64,000 nt of DNA from Mucilaginibacter aquariorum (GTDB taxonomy: Bacteria; Bacteroidota; Bacteroidia; Sphingobacteriales; Sphingobacteriaceae), in NCBI RefSeq assembly GCF_024498135.1, contig NZ_JANHOH010000001.1, positions 1,550,001-1,614,000 on the forward strand. Direction: 5' to 3'. Position 1 is the stretch's first letter. Each line of letters begins with the position of its first letter. The notes beneath the pieces are model-generated. The model was not told the DNA's origin, ran no database searches, and worked only from the letters and a program-made list of their open reading frames with translations. The translations under genes and the position numbers were made by a program. Shown piece by piece: positions 63,098 through 64,000 of the stretch.

Positions 63098-63722
63098 GAC
63101 GTAGGCATTTTAGAATTTATCCGGCGAACTAAAAGTAGTTACCGCTATCACTCCTTTTAAATAAATATAATTAGTGATTGAATACAAATATTTTGACAAC
63201 GAAAGGAAAGGGTGTTTGACTGCGAATATGTGGTTAGATCAACTTTTCAGGTGAAATTTTTTTAAAGAATAGCAATGACTCCATTTTGGATTTTGTTACC
63301 TTATCAAACGAAGTGCAAAGTTCTATCTTAAGCGCAGCCGAAAATTTCCCGGATAATCTAGCTAAACCAAAGGTTATGGTTTGACGACCTGTTTACTTTA
63401 GCCCATCATCAGGATTTAAATCACTTTGCTCAAATTTAGGTGGACATTACGTCACCACTCATCTCCGGATTCCGGAACAGCGAACAATAGGTTCCAAAAC
63501 ATTTTGTCTATTCAATTTATTGATTCTTAACTGGTATTATTAAAATACGACACAAATCGGCGCTCGTCATCCTACGGAATGCATGGGGAACGCCTATGGA
63601 ATGTTCAGTCATATGCGGATAGAACATTTATAAGTACCAAGAGGTTATCATCTTATAATAAGCGGGTATTTCAGCTAAAACAAACATGTAGCGACCAGAC
63701 GTCATTCTTTACAATGATTAAT
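63098..63722. other. AT-rich gap without a supported gene
   Basis: I see no complete gene. A minus-strand frame from about 63400 to 63234 reads LSGKFSAALKIELCTSFDKV and continues to a stop, but it has no good start and no clear family. It may be a decayed gene. Confidence 0.35.
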
Positions 63723-64000
63723 TTATAACAAATGAGCTCTTAACATCCAGGCCATTGTCTCATGTGTTTCCATTAAATTGGTGATGTAATCGCTAGTTCC
63801 CGCATCCTTTAGCGCCCCAGCGTAGTTATCGATATTTCCCCTTAAGTGAATGAGTATACTTTCGTGATCGGCCAGCAACATTTTGATATAGCCCTGAGCG
63901 TCGTTTTTAAACCTATCATCTTCGGTCAGGTGTGTCAGTTCCAAAAATTGTTTAAGCGATCCGGGAGCATAATGACCAAGCTTTCGGATGCGCTCACCAA
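63723..64000 (-). CDS. dps: Dps-type DNA protection protein, C-terminal part (partial)
   Basis: The frame enters from the right edge as GERIRKLGHYAPGSLKQFL and continues ELTHLTEDDRF, MLLADHESILIHLRG, ending ETHETMAWMLRAHLL. This is the C-terminal half of a Dps ferritin-like protein (landmarks LGHYAPG, LADHE, HE..AWMLRAHL). Dps protects DNA from oxidative stress by binding iron and DNA. The start and the ferroxidase site lie outside the window. Confidence 0.85.
   Translation of the reverse strand, partial: GERIRKLGHYAPGSLKQFLELTHLTEDDRFKNDAQGYIKMLLADHESILIHLRGNIDNYAGALKDAGTSDYITNLMETHETMAWMLRAHLL

Overview
The window reads as Bacteroidota DNA, most likely family Sphingobacteriaceae (Mucilaginibacter/Pedobacter-like). 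The evidence is the CTnDOT-type mobilisation and transfer genes in Bacteroidetes order (rteC, primase, mobA, mobB, traA to traN), the TAnnTTTG-type promoter boxes, and lineage-typical proteins (DUF4134/DUF4133 pilus parts, DUF3945, ImuA/ImuB/DnaE2). Most of it (start to about 61 kb) looks like one integrative conjugative element (ICE) with a large DNA-repair cargo. The integrase and attachment sites are not in the window. No rRNA, tRNA or CRISPR array was seen.

Layout. 0-4.5 kb: end of an unknown gene, rteC, a promoter-leader-terminator unit, a toprim primase-like protein, a candidate oriT, mobA, a 15-bp tandem repeat array, and the relaxase mobB. 4.5-16.8 kb: the transfer operon (ParA-like traA, two DUF3408 proteins, traD-like, two VirB2-like traE copies split by a terminator hairpin, traF, VirB4-like traG, three tandem secreted paralogues plus a fourth sharing their C-terminus, traJ, traK, traL-position, traM, traN). 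16.8-31 kb: a 1843-residue methylase-helicase of DarB type, an antisense two-gene HEPN-like module, the VirD4 coupling protein, an M23 peptidase, an ArdC-like protein with an altered HExxH motif, and several small ICE proteins.

31-58.5 kb is cargo. It has a small metabolic block (DUF1015-serC divergent from fbp-lrp), a SRAP operon, an 825-residue protein with PIN-like and HEPN-like motifs, the error-prone mutasome imuA-imuB-dnaE2, and an NHEJ/base-excision block (fpg, DUF72, Ku, exonuclease III, LigD, a membrane-anchored XseA-like protein). Scattered in the repair block is a family of small paralogous proteins, one of them frameshifted. A second fpg copy is broken in two around a DedA-rhodanese gene. 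58.5-61.1 kb: a hypothetical region, a long inverted repeat in front of an ICE-type gene, a winged-helix-like gene and an excisionase-like HTH gene. 61.1-64 kb: an HD-domain protein, an AraC regulator and the end of a Dps gene, possibly outside the element.

Two regulatory signals tie the region together. A dyad CGGTA-(C/G)-TACCG lies exactly 43 nt before a TTTGC box at both ends of the element (1178 and 61058). A second dyad, TGCTAA-N5-TTAGCA, is shared by the SRAP operon and the imuA operon, which suggests a common damage-response repressor.
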